64,000 nt of DNA from assembly GCA_000717735.1 (NCBI GenBank), contig JOBE01000050.1, positions 6,657 to 70,656 of the forward strand. The letters run 5' to 3'. A program made the translations under genes and the position numbers. Numbering within the stretch: the stretch's first letter is position 1; every line of letters begins with the position of its first letter. This document shows positions 49,622-57,587 of the stretch, piece by piece. The notes beneath the pieces were generated by a model, which ran no database searches, had not been told where the DNA came from, and was given only the letters and a program-made list of their open reading frames with translations. The DNA is from Streptomyces griseoluteus (GTDB taxonomy: Bacteria; Actinomycetota; Actinomycetes; Streptomycetales; Streptomycetaceae).

Positions 49622-49647
49622 GCCCCTGCCCCGCCTTCGAGCAGGCG

Positions 49648-50760
49648 TCAGGTCGCGCTGAGCTTGCCGCCCATCCAGACCATCCCCGGCGGGATCTCCC
49701 GGTTCCACGTGTTGAAGTTGTGACCGCCGCTGTCCAGCGTGATCGACGAGACCCGCGCCGGGCTCTTCACCTTCTTGATGAACTCCAGCGTGGCCCGCCG
49801 GTTGTCCTCGCCCTGCTTCGACGTCGTCACCAGGAACGACGTCTTCCCCTGCGGCAGATGGTCCAGGCTCCACAGCAGGTCCGCCCGCTTCCGCAGCCGG
49901 TCGTCCCCGTGGAAGAGGTCGCCCGTCGTCACGTCCTCCGCCGCCCGGTAGTACGCGGAGAACCCCGCCCCCGCCGCGAACCGGTCCGGGTGGTGCAGGG
50001 CGATCTTCAGCGCGCAGTACGCGCCCGTGGAGTTGCCCATGAACCCCCAGTTCCGGGGCTTCGTACCCACCCGGTACGTCTCCGAGACCGCCTTCGGCAG
50101 GTCCTGCGCGAAGAAGGTCTCCGTCTGCGGGCCCCCGGGCACGTCCACACACTCGGTGTCCCGCGGCGGCGCCACCGTCGGACGCAGCATCACCAGGATC
50201 ATCGGCTGCATCCGTCCCTCCTTCGCCTGGAGGTACGCGGTCTTCGGGTACTTCAGCCCCTTGATCAGGTTCTCCGCCGTGCCCGGATACCCCGTGAGCA
50301 CCACCGAAGCCGGGAAGGTGCGCTTCGCGTACCGCTCCTGGAAGTACTCCGGCGGCAGGTACACATAGGCCGGCGAGACGATCCCCGACCGCTCCCCCGC
50401 CACCACGACCTTCTGTATCTGGCCGCCGATCGCGGGATGTCCGCCGCCGGGCACGTCGAGCGCCCGGGTCCCCACCACCCGTACGTCCTTCGAGCCCGCC
50501 GCGTGGTCGACGACCACGCCCATCTCCTGCTCCTGGCCGAACAGGTCGGCCCACGAGCCGTAGAAGAGGAAGGAACGATTCGCCGCCAGACCCACCGCCG
50601 CGAACAGCGCCACCTGCGTCACGAGCAGCAGCCCCACCCGGCCCGCGTACGCCCGCCAGCCGCGGCGGGCGAGGCGCGGCCACAGCCACACCGTGGCGAG
50701 GAACAACGCCACGGCCAGCGTGACCGCCACCCAGAGGACTTTGCTGCTGGTGAGACCCAT
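49648..50760 (-). CDS. Membrane-anchored alpha/beta-hydrolase esterase (FrmB/Ag85-like)
   Basis: 370 residues. Two membrane helices near the N-terminus (VLWVAVTLAVALFLATVWL; VGLLLVTQVALFAAVGLA) are followed by an outside hydrolase. The nucleophile elbow is GFMGNSTGAYCALK (G-x-S-x-G type), with TLDSGGHNFNTWNR giving the His region. The family includes mycolyltransferases and S-formylglutathione hydrolases; the substrate here is not known. It is divergent from the MprF-like gene and in S. coelicolor the equivalent pair is, from memory, part of the SigE response. Confidence 0.85.
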   Translation of the reverse strand: MGLTSSKVLWVAVTLAVALFLATVWLWPRLARRGWRAYAGRVGLLLVTQVALFAAVGLAANRSFLFYGSWADLFGQEQEMGVVVDHAAGSKDVRVVGTRALDVPGGGHPAIGGQIQKVVVAGERSGIVSPAYVYLPPEYFQERYAKRTFPASVVLTGYPGTAENLIKGLKYPKTAYLQAKEGRMQPMILVMLRPTVAPPRDTECVDVPGGPQTETFFAQDLPKAVSETYRVGTKPRNWGFMGNSTGAYCALKIALHHPDRFAAGAGFSAYYRAAEDVTTGDLFHGDDRLRKRADLLWSLDHLPQGKTSFLVTTSKQGEDNRRATLEFIKKVKSPARVSSITLDSGGHNFNTWNREIPPGMVWMGGKLSAT

Positions 50761-50925
50761 GGGACGACCGAGCCTTCTTTCCGAGATTTTCCTGTGAACC
50801 GATGAACCCGACTCCGCACTGCTCCGTCCTAGAAGGCGCACCAGCCGGAACGGCCCGCCGAACGCGCCGCAGGGCCCGACCGGAGTCAAAGACCCTCCGC
50901 AGGACCACGGGAAGCACGGGAAGCC
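50761..50925. promoter_or_regulatory. Divergent promoter region, possible SigE-type elements
   Basis: AAC and GTC triplets spaced 18 bases (GAACCC... to CGTCC near 50803-50828) roughly resemble a SigE promoter toward the MprF-like gene, but the spacing is one base long. This is only a hint that the gene belongs to the SigE regulon. Confidence 0.25.
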
Positions 50926-52770
50926 ATGTCTGTCACGCAAGATGGGGACAAATCAGGATTGGTTCCGGTTCGGGTACATCGGATTCTCCGCGGGCCACGC
51001 CCCGAGAAGGTCCCCGCGCTCGTCGGCACGGCCTGCACCCTCATCGGCCTCATCGACATCGCCGCCGGCGTCTTCCCCCGCTTCCGCGCCAGCCGCATGC
51101 ACGCCCTCGCGGAAGTCCTCCCCGGCACCCTCGGACCCCTCTCCGCCGCCCTCTCCCTCAGCGCCGGCGTCCTCCTCCTGCTGCTCGCCCACGGCCTCAA
51201 ACGCCACAAGCGCCGCGCCTGGCGGGCCGCCGTCGTCCTCCTCCCCCTCGGCGCCGCCGCCCAGTTCATCTGGCGCCACTCCGTCCTCGGCGCCCTCCTC
51301 TCCCTCGTACTCCTCGCCCTCCTCCTGCGCCACCGGCGCGAGTTCGCCGCCCTGCCCGACCCCCGGAGCCGCTGGCGCGCACTCGCCAACTTCGTCGTCA
51401 TGGGCGGCGGATCCATCGCCCTCGGCCTCGTCATCGTCAGCGCCCACCCGCGGCGCGTCCTCGGCAGCCCCAGCCTCGCCGACCGCCTCGAACACGTCCT
51501 GTACGGACTCTTCGGCGTCGAAGGCCCCGTCGGCTACAGCAACGGCGTGGACTGGACCGTCGGCTACTCCCTCGGCGCCCTCGGCATGCTCACCGCCCTC
51601 ACCACCATCTACCTCGCCTTCCGCCCCGAACACCCCGCCGCCCGCCTCACCGACGAGGACGAACACCGGCTGCGCGCCCTCCTCGACCAGCACGGCGGAC
51701 GCGACTCCCTCGGCCACTTCGCCCTCCGCCGCGACAAGGGCGTCGTCTTCTCCCCCAGCGGCAAGGCCGCCGTCTGCTACCGCGTCGTCTCCGGCGTCAT
51801 GCTCGCCAGCGGCGACCCCATCGGCGACGTCGAGGCCTGGCCCGGCGCCATCGAACGCTTCATGGACGAGGCCAAAGCCCACTCCTGGACCCCCGCCGTC
51901 ATGGGCTGCTCCGAGACCGGCGGCCAGGTCTGGACCCGCGAGACCGGCCTCGACGCCCTCGAACTCGGCGACGAGGCGGTGGTCGACGTCGCGGATTTCT
52001 CCCTGTCCGGACGGGCCATGCGCAACGTCCGACAGATGGTCAAGCGCATCGAACGCAACGGCTACACGACCCAGGTCCGCCGCGTCCGTGACCTCGACGA
52101 CGCCGAACTCGCCCACGTCCGCCACGCCGCCGCCGACTGGCGCGGCACCGACACCGAACGCGGCTTCTCCATGGCCCTCGGCCGCATCGGCGCCCCCGGC
52201 GACGGCGACGCCGTGATAGCGACGGCCCACAAGAAGGACGACACCGACGCGCCCGACTCCCCCTACGGCGACCTGAAGGCGATCATCCACTTCGTCCCCT
52301 GGGGCCCCGACGGCATGTCCCTCGAACTCATGCGCCGCGACCGCTCCGCCGACCCCGGCATGAACGAGCTCCTCATCGTCGCCGCCCTCCAAGCCGCCCC
52401 CGGCCTGGGCATCCACCGCGTCTCCCTCAACTTCGCCATGTTCCGCTCCGCCCTCGCCCGCGGCGAGAAGATCGGCGCCGGCCCCGTCCTGCGCGTCTGG
52501 CGCGGACTCCTCGTCTTCCTCTCCCGCTGGTTCCAGATCGAATCGCTGTACAAGTTCAACGCCAAGTTCCGGCCCCGCTGGGAACCCCGCTTCGTCGTCT
52601 ACCGCACCAGCCGCGACCTCCCCCGCATCGGCTTCGCCGCCCTGCAGGCCGAAGGCTTCCTGAACCTCTCCCTGCCCCGGCCCCTCACCCGCAGACGCCC
52701 CACCGCCGCCCCCCGACCCTGCGCCCACATCGTCCCCGCGCCCGCCGAGCGCGAGGTCCGCGCGGCCTGA
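50926..52770 (+). CDS. MprF-like phosphatidylglycerol lysyltransferase (DUF2156 domain)
   Basis: 614 residues. About six membrane helices occupy the first ~240 residues (VGTACTLIGLIDIAAGVF, LSAGVLLLLLAHGL and others). The cytoplasmic DUF2156 aminoacyl-transferase domain follows (KGVVFSPSGKAAVCYRVVSG, ERNGYTTQVRRVRDLDDAEL, FVPWGPDGMSLELMRRDRSA). These proteins move lysine from Lys-tRNA to phosphatidylglycerol, reducing negative surface charge and conferring resistance to cationic peptides. Presence 35 kb from sigE fits a shared envelope-stress role. Confidence 0.88.
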   Translation: MSVTQDGDKSGLVPVRVHRILRGPRPEKVPALVGTACTLIGLIDIAAGVFPRFRASRMHALAEVLPGTLGPLSAALSLSAGVLLLLLAHGLKRHKRRAWRAAVVLLPLGAAAQFIWRHSVLGALLSLVLLALLLRHRREFAALPDPRSRWRALANFVVMGGGSIALGLVIVSAHPRRVLGSPSLADRLEHVLYGLFGVEGPVGYSNGVDWTVGYSLGALGMLTALTTIYLAFRPEHPAARLTDEDEHRLRALLDQHGGRDSLGHFALRRDKGVVFSPSGKAAVCYRVVSGVMLASGDPIGDVEAWPGAIERFMDEAKAHSWTPAVMGCSETGGQVWTRETGLDALELGDEAVVDVADFSLSGRAMRNVRQMVKRIERNGYTTQVRRVRDLDDAELAHVRHAAADWRGTDTERGFSMALGRIGAPGDGDAVIATAHKKDDTDAPDSPYGDLKAIIHFVPWGPDGMSLELMRRDRSADPGMNELLIVAALQAAPGLGIHRVSLNFAMFRSALARGEKIGAGPVLRVWRGLLVFLSRWFQIESLYKFNAKFRPRWEPRFVVYRTSRDLPRIGFAALQAEGFLNLSLPRPLTRRRPTAAPRPCAHIVPAPAEREVRAA

Positions 52771-52820
52771 CCGGGGAATCCGCGCGGCCCGATCTCACCC
52801 CTGGGCCCTACGCTGGACAC

Positions 52821-53681
52821 ATGAGTACGACGATCGACCGGGGTACGGCCCGGGGCCTGCCGGAGTGGGACCGCTGCGCGGTCATGGGCGTGGTCAACGT
52901 GACCCCCGACTCCTTCTCCGACGGCGGCCGCTGGTTCGACACCACGGCCGCCGTCAAACACGGCCTCGACCTCGTCGCCCAAGGCGCCGACCTCGTCGAC
53001 GTCGGCGGCGAGTCCACCCGGCCCGGAGCCACCCGCGTCGACGAGGAGGAAGAACTCCGCCGCGTCGTCCCCGTCGTCCGCGGCCTCGCCGCCGAAGGCG
53101 TCACCGTCTCCGTCGACACCATGCGCGCCAGCGTCGCCGCCCGCGCCGTCGAAGCCGGCGCCGTCCTCGTCAACGACGTCAGCGGCGGCCTCGCCGACCC
53201 CGCGATGGTCCCCGCCGTCGCCGCCGCGGAAGTCCCCTTCGTCGTCATGCACTGGCGCGGATTCAGCCAGGACATGAACAGCCTCGCCGTCTACGACGAC
53301 GTCGTCACCGAGGTCCTCGCCGAACTCCGCACCCGCCTGGACGCCGTCGTCGCCGGCGGGATCGACCCCGAGCGCATCGTCGTCGACCCCGGCCTCGGCT
53401 TCGCCAAGCACGCCCCCCACGACCTCGCCCTCGTCGCCCACCTCCCCGAGCTCCGCGCCCTCGGCAGGCCGCTCCTCGTCGCCGCCTCCCGCAAACGCTT
53501 CCTCGGCCACGTCCTCGCCCGCGAGGGCGCCTCCCCGCCGCCCGCCCGCGAACGCGACGCCGCCACCGCCGCCGTCTCCGCCCTCGCCGCCCACGCGGGC
53601 GCGTGGGCCGTCCGTGTCCACGAGGTCAGGGCCACCGCCGACGCCGTACGCGTCGCCCGGGCCGTCGAGGGAGCCGCGTGA
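52821..53681 (+). CDS. folP: Dihydropteroate synthase
   Basis: 286 residues. It joins the pterin pyrophosphate to p-aminobenzoate; the sulfonamide target. Signatures: MGVVNVTPDSFSDGGRWFDT, DLVDVGGESTRPGATRV, LVNDVSGGLADPAM and the pterin/phosphate site VDPGLGFAKHAPHDLALV. The stop overlaps the next gene's start (GTGA). It heads the plus-strand folate operon folP-NTF2-like-folB-folK. Confidence 0.96.
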   Translation: MSTTIDRGTARGLPEWDRCAVMGVVNVTPDSFSDGGRWFDTTAAVKHGLDLVAQGADLVDVGGESTRPGATRVDEEEELRRVVPVVRGLAAEGVTVSVDTMRASVAARAVEAGAVLVNDVSGGLADPAMVPAVAAAEVPFVVMHWRGFSQDMNSLAVYDDVVTEVLAELRTRLDAVVAGGIDPERIVVDPGLGFAKHAPHDLALVAHLPELRALGRPLLVAASRKRFLGHVLAREGASPPPARERDAATAAVSALAAHAGAWAVRVHEVRATADAVRVARAVEGAA

Positions 53682-54196
53682 GCAAGGACGACAGGAGCGA
53701 CTGGGAGGAACCCCCGAAGGCCCGCACCGCCGAGGAGACGGCCGTCGAAGCCGCCAACACCGCCTTCTACGAGGCGATGGAATCCGGCGACTTCGAAGGC
53801 GTCTGCGACCTCTGGCTCGACGACGGAGCCACCCCCATCACCTGCGTCCACCCCGGCTGGCCCGTACTCACCGGCCGCGGCGAGGTGCTCCGCTCGTACG
53901 CGCTGATCATGGCGAACACCGAGTACATCCAGTTCTTCCTCACCGACCTGAAGATCTCCCTCGCGGGACCCACCGCCGTCGTCACGTGCACCGAGAACAT
54001 CCTCAGCGGCGGACCCCCCGAGGAAGGCGACGCGCTGGGCCCCCTCGTCGGCCAGCTCGTCGTCGCCACCAATGTGTTCCGCCACACACCCGACGGCTGG
54101 AGGATCTGGTCCCACCACGCCTCCCCCGTCCTTGCGGAGACCGGGGGAACCGAGGACGGCGGGCCCGGCGCCGACGACGCCGAACCCCCCTCCTGA
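53678..54196 (+). CDS. Nuclear transport factor 2-like (SnoaL-type) protein
   Basis: 172 residues from a GTG at 53678, coupled to folP. The NTF2-like cone fold is indicated by AVEAANTAFYEAMESGDFEG, CDLWLDDGATPITCVHPGWP and the later strand WRIWSHHASPV. The DDGxxxxxxxCVHPGW pattern is common in the SnoaL/NTF2 group near actinobacterial folate genes. Role in folate synthesis is not established; it could bind a pterin intermediate. N- and C-terminal tails are acidic and low complexity. Confidence 0.85.
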   Translation: MSKDDRSDWEEPPKARTAEETAVEAANTAFYEAMESGDFEGVCDLWLDDGATPITCVHPGWPVLTGRGEVLRSYALIMANTEYIQFFLTDLKISLAGPTAVVTCTENILSGGPPEEGDALGPLVGQLVVATNVFRHTPDGWRIWSHHASPVLAETGGTEDGGPGADDAEPPS

Positions 54197-54316
54197 CCCG
54201 CCCACGGCCCCCACGGGCAAGCGCTGTCGGCCCCCGCAGGTAGATTCGATGGCGGACACCCGGCCGTCCGCACCCGGCTGCGTGGCCACCGAACTACGAC
54301 AGCAGGAGTGATTCGC

Positions 54317-54676
54317 GTGGATCGTGTCGCGCTGCGCGGCCTCAAGGCCCGGGGCCATCACGGCGTCTTCCCCAAGGAGCGCGAGGAGGGCCAGACCTTC
54401 ATCGTGGACCTGGTCCTCGGCCTGGACACCCGCCCGGCCGCCGCCGACGACGACCTGACGAAGACCGTGCACTACGGGATCGTCGCCGAAGAGGTCGTCG
54501 ACGTCGTCCAGGGCGAGCCCGTCGACCTCATCGAAACCCTCGCCGAGCGCATCGCCCAGCAATGCCTCAGCCACCCCGGGGTCCAGGAGGTGGAAGTCGT
54601 CGTCCACAAACCGGACGCGCCCATCACCGTGCCCTTCGACGACGTGACCATCACGATCACCCGGAGCCGACGATGA
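54317..54676 (+). CDS. folB: Dihydroneopterin aldolase
   Basis: 119 residues. It converts dihydroneopterin to 6-hydroxymethyl-dihydropterin. Signatures: DRVALRGLKARGHHGVFPKE, FIVDLVLGLDTRPAAADDDL and KTVHYGIVAEEVVDVVQGEP. GTG at 54317 is chosen since AGGAG lies 8 bases upstream; the in-frame GTG at 54308 overlaps that ribosome site. The stop overlaps folK (ATGA). Confidence 0.95.
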   Translation: MDRVALRGLKARGHHGVFPKEREEGQTFIVDLVLGLDTRPAAADDDLTKTVHYGIVAEEVVDVVQGEPVDLIETLAERIAQQCLSHPGVQEVEVVVHKPDAPITVPFDDVTITITRSRR

Positions 54677-55272
54677 AGCCGACGCAGAGCGACCCCACCG
54701 TCCAGCCCGTACCGGCCTCCGTCGTCGCCACCGTCGACGCGGCCGATGTGACCCTGTCCAACCCCCGCTGGGCCGTCCTCGCCCTCGGCGCCAACCTCGG
54801 CAACCGCCTGGAGACCCTCCAGGGGGCCGTCGACGCCCTCGCCGACACCCCGGGCCTCCGGGTCAAGGCCGTCTCCCCCGTGTACGAGACGGAGCCGTGG
54901 GGCGTCGAGCCCGGCACCCAGCCCTCGTACTTCAACGCGGTCGCCCTCGTGAAGACGACGCTGCCGCCCTCCTCCCTCCTGGAGCGGGCCCACGCCGTCG
55001 AGGAGGCCTTCCACCGCGTCCGCGAGGAGCGCTGGGGCGCCCGCACCCTCGACGTCGACATCGTCGCCTACGCGGACGTGGTCTCCGACGACCCCGTCCT
55101 CACCCTCCCGCACCCCCGCGCCCACCAGCGCGCCTTCGTCCTCGCCCCCTGGCACGACGTCGCCCCCGACGCCCAGCTCACCGGCCACGGCCCGATCGCG
55201 GCCCTCCTCGCCGCCGTCGGCAGCACCGGCGTCACTCCCCGTACCGACCTGGAACTCCGTCTGCCCGAGTAG
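54673..55272 (+). CDS. folK: 2-amino-4-hydroxy-6-hydroxymethyldihydropteridine pyrophosphokinase
   Basis: 199 residues. It pyrophosphorylates the pterin before FolP. After a ~30-residue non-conserved N-terminal tail come AVLALGANLGNRLETLQGAV, SPVYETEPWGVEPGTQPSYF and the magnesium-site block RWGARTLDVDIVAYAD with LPHPRAHQRAFVL. Translationally coupled to folB. Confidence 0.96.
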   Translation: MKPTQSDPTVQPVPASVVATVDAADVTLSNPRWAVLALGANLGNRLETLQGAVDALADTPGLRVKAVSPVYETEPWGVEPGTQPSYFNAVALVKTTLPPSSLLERAHAVEEAFHRVREERWGARTLDVDIVAYADVVSDDPVLTLPHPRAHQRAFVLAPWHDVAPDAQLTGHGPIAALLAAVGSTGVTPRTDLELRLPE

Positions 55273-55332
55273 TCGTTACGCTTCGTGGCAGACCGCCACA
55301 AGCGCGACCGACGACCACGCGAAGGACATCCG

Positions 55333-55812
55333 GTGAAACAACTGCGGCTCAAGGTGCTCGCCGGACTGTTCCTCGTCGCCGGCATCCTCTCCTGGGGTGC
55401 CGCCCGCCTCTGGGACTCGGTCGGCACCCTCCCCAGCGTGCCGATCGCCGCGCCCATCGTCCTCGCCGTGATCGCGGTCGTCCTCACCGCGACCGCCCTC
55501 TCGATCCGCACCCGCCTCAAGGCCCAGCGCGAGCGCCGTCCCGGCGCCAAGGGCGTCGAACCCCTGATGGCGGCCCGCGCGGTCGTCTTCGGCCAGGCGA
55601 GCGCCCTGGTCGCCGCCCTCGTCGCCGGCATGTACGGCGGCACGGGCGTCTACCTCCTCGCCTTCCTGGACGTCCCGGCCCGCCGCGACCAGGCCCTCTA
55701 CGCCGCCCTCGCGGTCGCGGCGGGCATCGGCGTCATCGCCGCGGCCCTCTTCCTGGAGCGGGTGTGCAAACTCCCGGAGGACGACGACGAGAACCGGGCC
55801 CCGGCCGCGTGA
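55333..55812 (+). CDS. DUF3180 membrane protein
   Basis: 159 residues from a GTG at 55333. Four membrane helices (VLAGLFLVAGILSWGAARLW; PIAAPIVLAVIAVVLTATAL; ASALVAALVAGMYGGTGVYL; ALAVAAGIGVIAAALFL) match the actinobacterial DUF3180 family found after folK. Function unknown; its fixed place behind folate genes suggests a link to that operon. It ends one base before the convergent endonuclease gene's stop codon. Confidence 0.88.
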   Translation: MKQLRLKVLAGLFLVAGILSWGAARLWDSVGTLPSVPIAAPIVLAVIAVVLTATALSIRTRLKAQRERRPGAKGVEPLMAARAVVFGQASALVAALVAGMYGGTGVYLLAFLDVPARRDQALYAALAVAAGIGVIAAALFLERVCKLPEDDDENRAPAA

Positions 55813-55813
55813 A

Positions 55814-56809
55814 TCACCAGGGCTCGCGAGCGAGGTGCCCGTTCACCAGGAAGGTGGGGTACGGGGCGAGCTTGTAGCTGTAGAACGTGAAGGGTTTGGC
55901 TCCGAGGGCGGGGCGGGGGCGAACCTCGTGGACCTGGACCCAGGAGGACTCGGGTGGGTCGATGGGGTGGTGCTCGGGGGTGAAAGTGCCTCGGCTCTCC
56001 CAGCGATTCGAGACATAGAGGTGTGAGACCAACCCAGGCTTTTTTGACGGCGTGAACCGCGCACCGATGACCTGCGCCAGCTCTGTCAGAAACGGCGCGT
56101 TGCCGCTGGTGATGGTGCGGCCCCAGCCATGCTTGAGGTCACAGCCGTCCCCGTCGATGTACCCGTCGAGGAAGCCTTGGAAAGTGACGGGGTCCCTCAA
56201 CACCACACGCGGAAAGCCTTGCCGCATATGGTGGGCATCGCCTCCCACGTAGTGCCGCATGGCGTCGGAAAGGTACGAGGACACGACTCGCACCCGGAAG
56301 CCCGGCAGGTCCCGCTTCAGGTAGCCAGACGGCCGGGTCACGGCCTCAAGGCGGGCAGGCAACCCTGTGCTGGCCGTCAGAGCGGCCGCATACCGGGAAG
56401 CGAATTTCTCGTCGTTGACGATCAGGGACACGTAGTTCTTGTAGACGGTTCCATCAGCGCACGTAGCCCCGACGAAATAGCCGAACTCGTACCCCGGCTT
56501 GATCGTCGGCCGCTCCCGGCACAGCTTCCGCGCATGGGTCCAGGCCACCGTCGTTCCCACAGCGTCAGCCGCGTGCACCCAGCCGTCCGGCGTGGACAGC
56601 AGCAGATCCGGACTGACGGTGAAGGTCATGTGGTCCGTGACCACCTCGACGGCGGCACGCGCTTTCACCGCTGTCACGCCCACGACCGTGGTCTGCACCG
56701 TCCGGTCGCCGTCCAGCGTCCACATCGCGCTGCCCGTAGCCACGTCCCTCGCCGGGACGCAGCCGTCCACCAGGTTCACCAGCATCTTGCTGGTCGGCCC
56801 GTACCCCAT
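55814..56809 (-). CDS. Free-standing intein-like (HINT) LAGLIDADG homing endonuclease
   Basis: 331 residues. Intein-type splicing blocks frame an endonuclease: block A at Cys17 (DGCVPARDVATGSAMWTLDG), block B region 60-85 (FTVSPDLLLSTPDGWVHAAD), LAGLIDADG motif 1 at 109-120 (FGYFVGATCADG), motif 2 at 213-222 (FLDGYIDGDG) with ITSGNAPFLTELAQVIGA after it, and a block F-like end (FTFYSYKLAPYPTFLVNGHL). It has its own start and stop and no host protein. The block B T-x-x-H reads V-S-P-D and the usual terminal His-Asn is replaced by AREPW, so splicing is probably dead. GC content and codon use are lower than neighbours, indicating transfer. It lies 71 bases after folE, whose 3' part is recoded. 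Confidence 0.88.
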   Translation of the reverse strand: MGYGPTSKMLVNLVDGCVPARDVATGSAMWTLDGDRTVQTTVVGVTAVKARAAVEVVTDHMTFTVSPDLLLSTPDGWVHAADAVGTTVAWTHARKLCRERPTIKPGYEFGYFVGATCADGTVYKNYVSLIVNDEKFASRYAAALTASTGLPARLEAVTRPSGYLKRDLPGFRVRVVSSYLSDAMRHYVGGDAHHMRQGFPRVVLRDPVTFQGFLDGYIDGDGCDLKHGWGRTITSGNAPFLTELAQVIGARFTPSKKPGLVSHLYVSNRWESRGTFTPEHHPIDPPESSWVQVHEVRPRPALGAKPFTFYSYKLAPYPTFLVNGHLAREPW

Positions 56810-56859
56810 ACCGATCCCCCTTGATCAGCGATCAACTCCACTGATCGGGGACGGTATGG
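56806..56859 (-). promoter_or_regulatory. Hairpin sequestering the ribosome site and start codon of the endonuclease gene
   Basis: CCATACCG-A-TCCCC (56806-56819) pairs with GGGGACGGTATGG (56847-56859). On the minus-strand mRNA the downstream arm holds GGGG of the AAGGGGGA ribosome site and the ATG itself, so the folded form would block translation. The loop has TTGATCAGCGATCAA and a further GATC, which can form a smaller inner hairpin. Confidence 0.65.
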
Positions 56860-56880
56860 AGCAAGACTGGCAGCCCGCTA

Positions 56881-57486
56881 CTAGCGGGCCAATATCAGGG
56901 ACATAGCCTCAGCGCGTGTAGTAGCGTCACGAAGTTGACCACGCACCGCCGAGGTGGTCGTTTTCGCGCCCGGCTTACGAACGCCACGCAGCGCCATGCA
57001 CATGTGTTCGGCCTCGATGACGACGATCGCACCACGGGCTTCGAGGATGCGCATCAGCGAGTCGGCGATCTGCGTCGTCAGACGCTCCTGCACCTGCGGG
57101 CGCCGAGCAAAGACGTCAACGAGGCGGGCCAGCTTGGACAGGCCGGTAATCTTGCCCGATTCCGCCGGAATGTAACCAATGTGAGCTACGCCATGGAATG
57201 GCAGCAAATGATGTTCACACTGACTAGTCAGTTCAATGTCCTTCACCAGGACCATCTCATCGTGGCCCAGGTCGAACGTCGTCGTCAGCACGTCCTCCGG
57301 CTTCTGCCACAGCCCCGCGAAAAGCTCCCTGTACGCCCGCGCCACGCGCCCCGGCGTCTCCTTCAGCCCCTCGCGGTCCGGGTCCTCGCCGACCGCGATG
57401 AGGAGCTCTCGTACGGCGTTCTCGGCGCGCTTCTCGTCGAATACGCCGATCGTGCCCTCGCCGTCCAGCGTCACCGGGTCGGTCAT
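56881..57486 (-). CDS. folE: GTP cyclohydrolase I (mosaic gene with recoded 3' part)
   Basis: 201 residues. It turns GTP into dihydroneopterin triphosphate, the first folate step. Zinc and active-site residues are intact: Cys90, His92/His93 ([12 protein letters not shown]) and Cys163 ([11 protein letters not shown]), plus RPQVQERLT. Codons 1-82 have normal Streptomyces usage (about 5 end in A/T). From Asp83 (57240) about 40 of 119 codons end in A/T, with 15 of the first 25 (for example ATT, ACT, AGT, TGT, CAT, CCA, GTA). The protein is normal, so changes are mostly silent. This suggests import or recoding tied to the neighbouring endonuclease. A terminator separates it from ftsH. Confidence 0.95.
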   Translation of the reverse strand: MTDPVTLDGEGTIGVFDEKRAENAVRELLIAVGEDPDREGLKETPGRVARAYRELFAGLWQKPEDVLTTTFDLGHDEMVLVKDIELTSQCEHHLLPFHGVAHIGYIPAESGKITGLSKLARLVDVFARRPQVQERLTTQIADSLMRILEARGAIVVIEAEHMCMALRGVRKPGAKTTTSAVRGQLRDATTRAEAMSLILAR

Positions 57487-57525
57487 CCTGTGCCTCGTTC
57501 CGTCTGCCTGTGTGCGCGCGAAATA

Positions 57526-57563
57526 GCCGCGCCCCCACAGGCTAGAACCTGTGGGGGCGCGGC
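57526..57563. terminator. Strong hairpin terminator between ftsH and folE
   Basis: A perfect 16-bp stem (57526-57541 with 57548-57563) closes a six-base loop CTAGAA. It follows the ftsH stop on the minus strand and lies before the folE start, so ftsH and folE are probably separate units or only partly read through. Confidence 0.85.
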
Positions 57564-57587
57564 AGCCATTCCGGGGTGCCGGGGGCG

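Noticed and set aside
55814..57486. folE interrupted by an in-frame intein
   Set aside because: folE is complete and continuous (201 residues with all motifs). The HINT gene lies downstream with its own ribosome site, start and stop and lacks C-terminal splicing residues.
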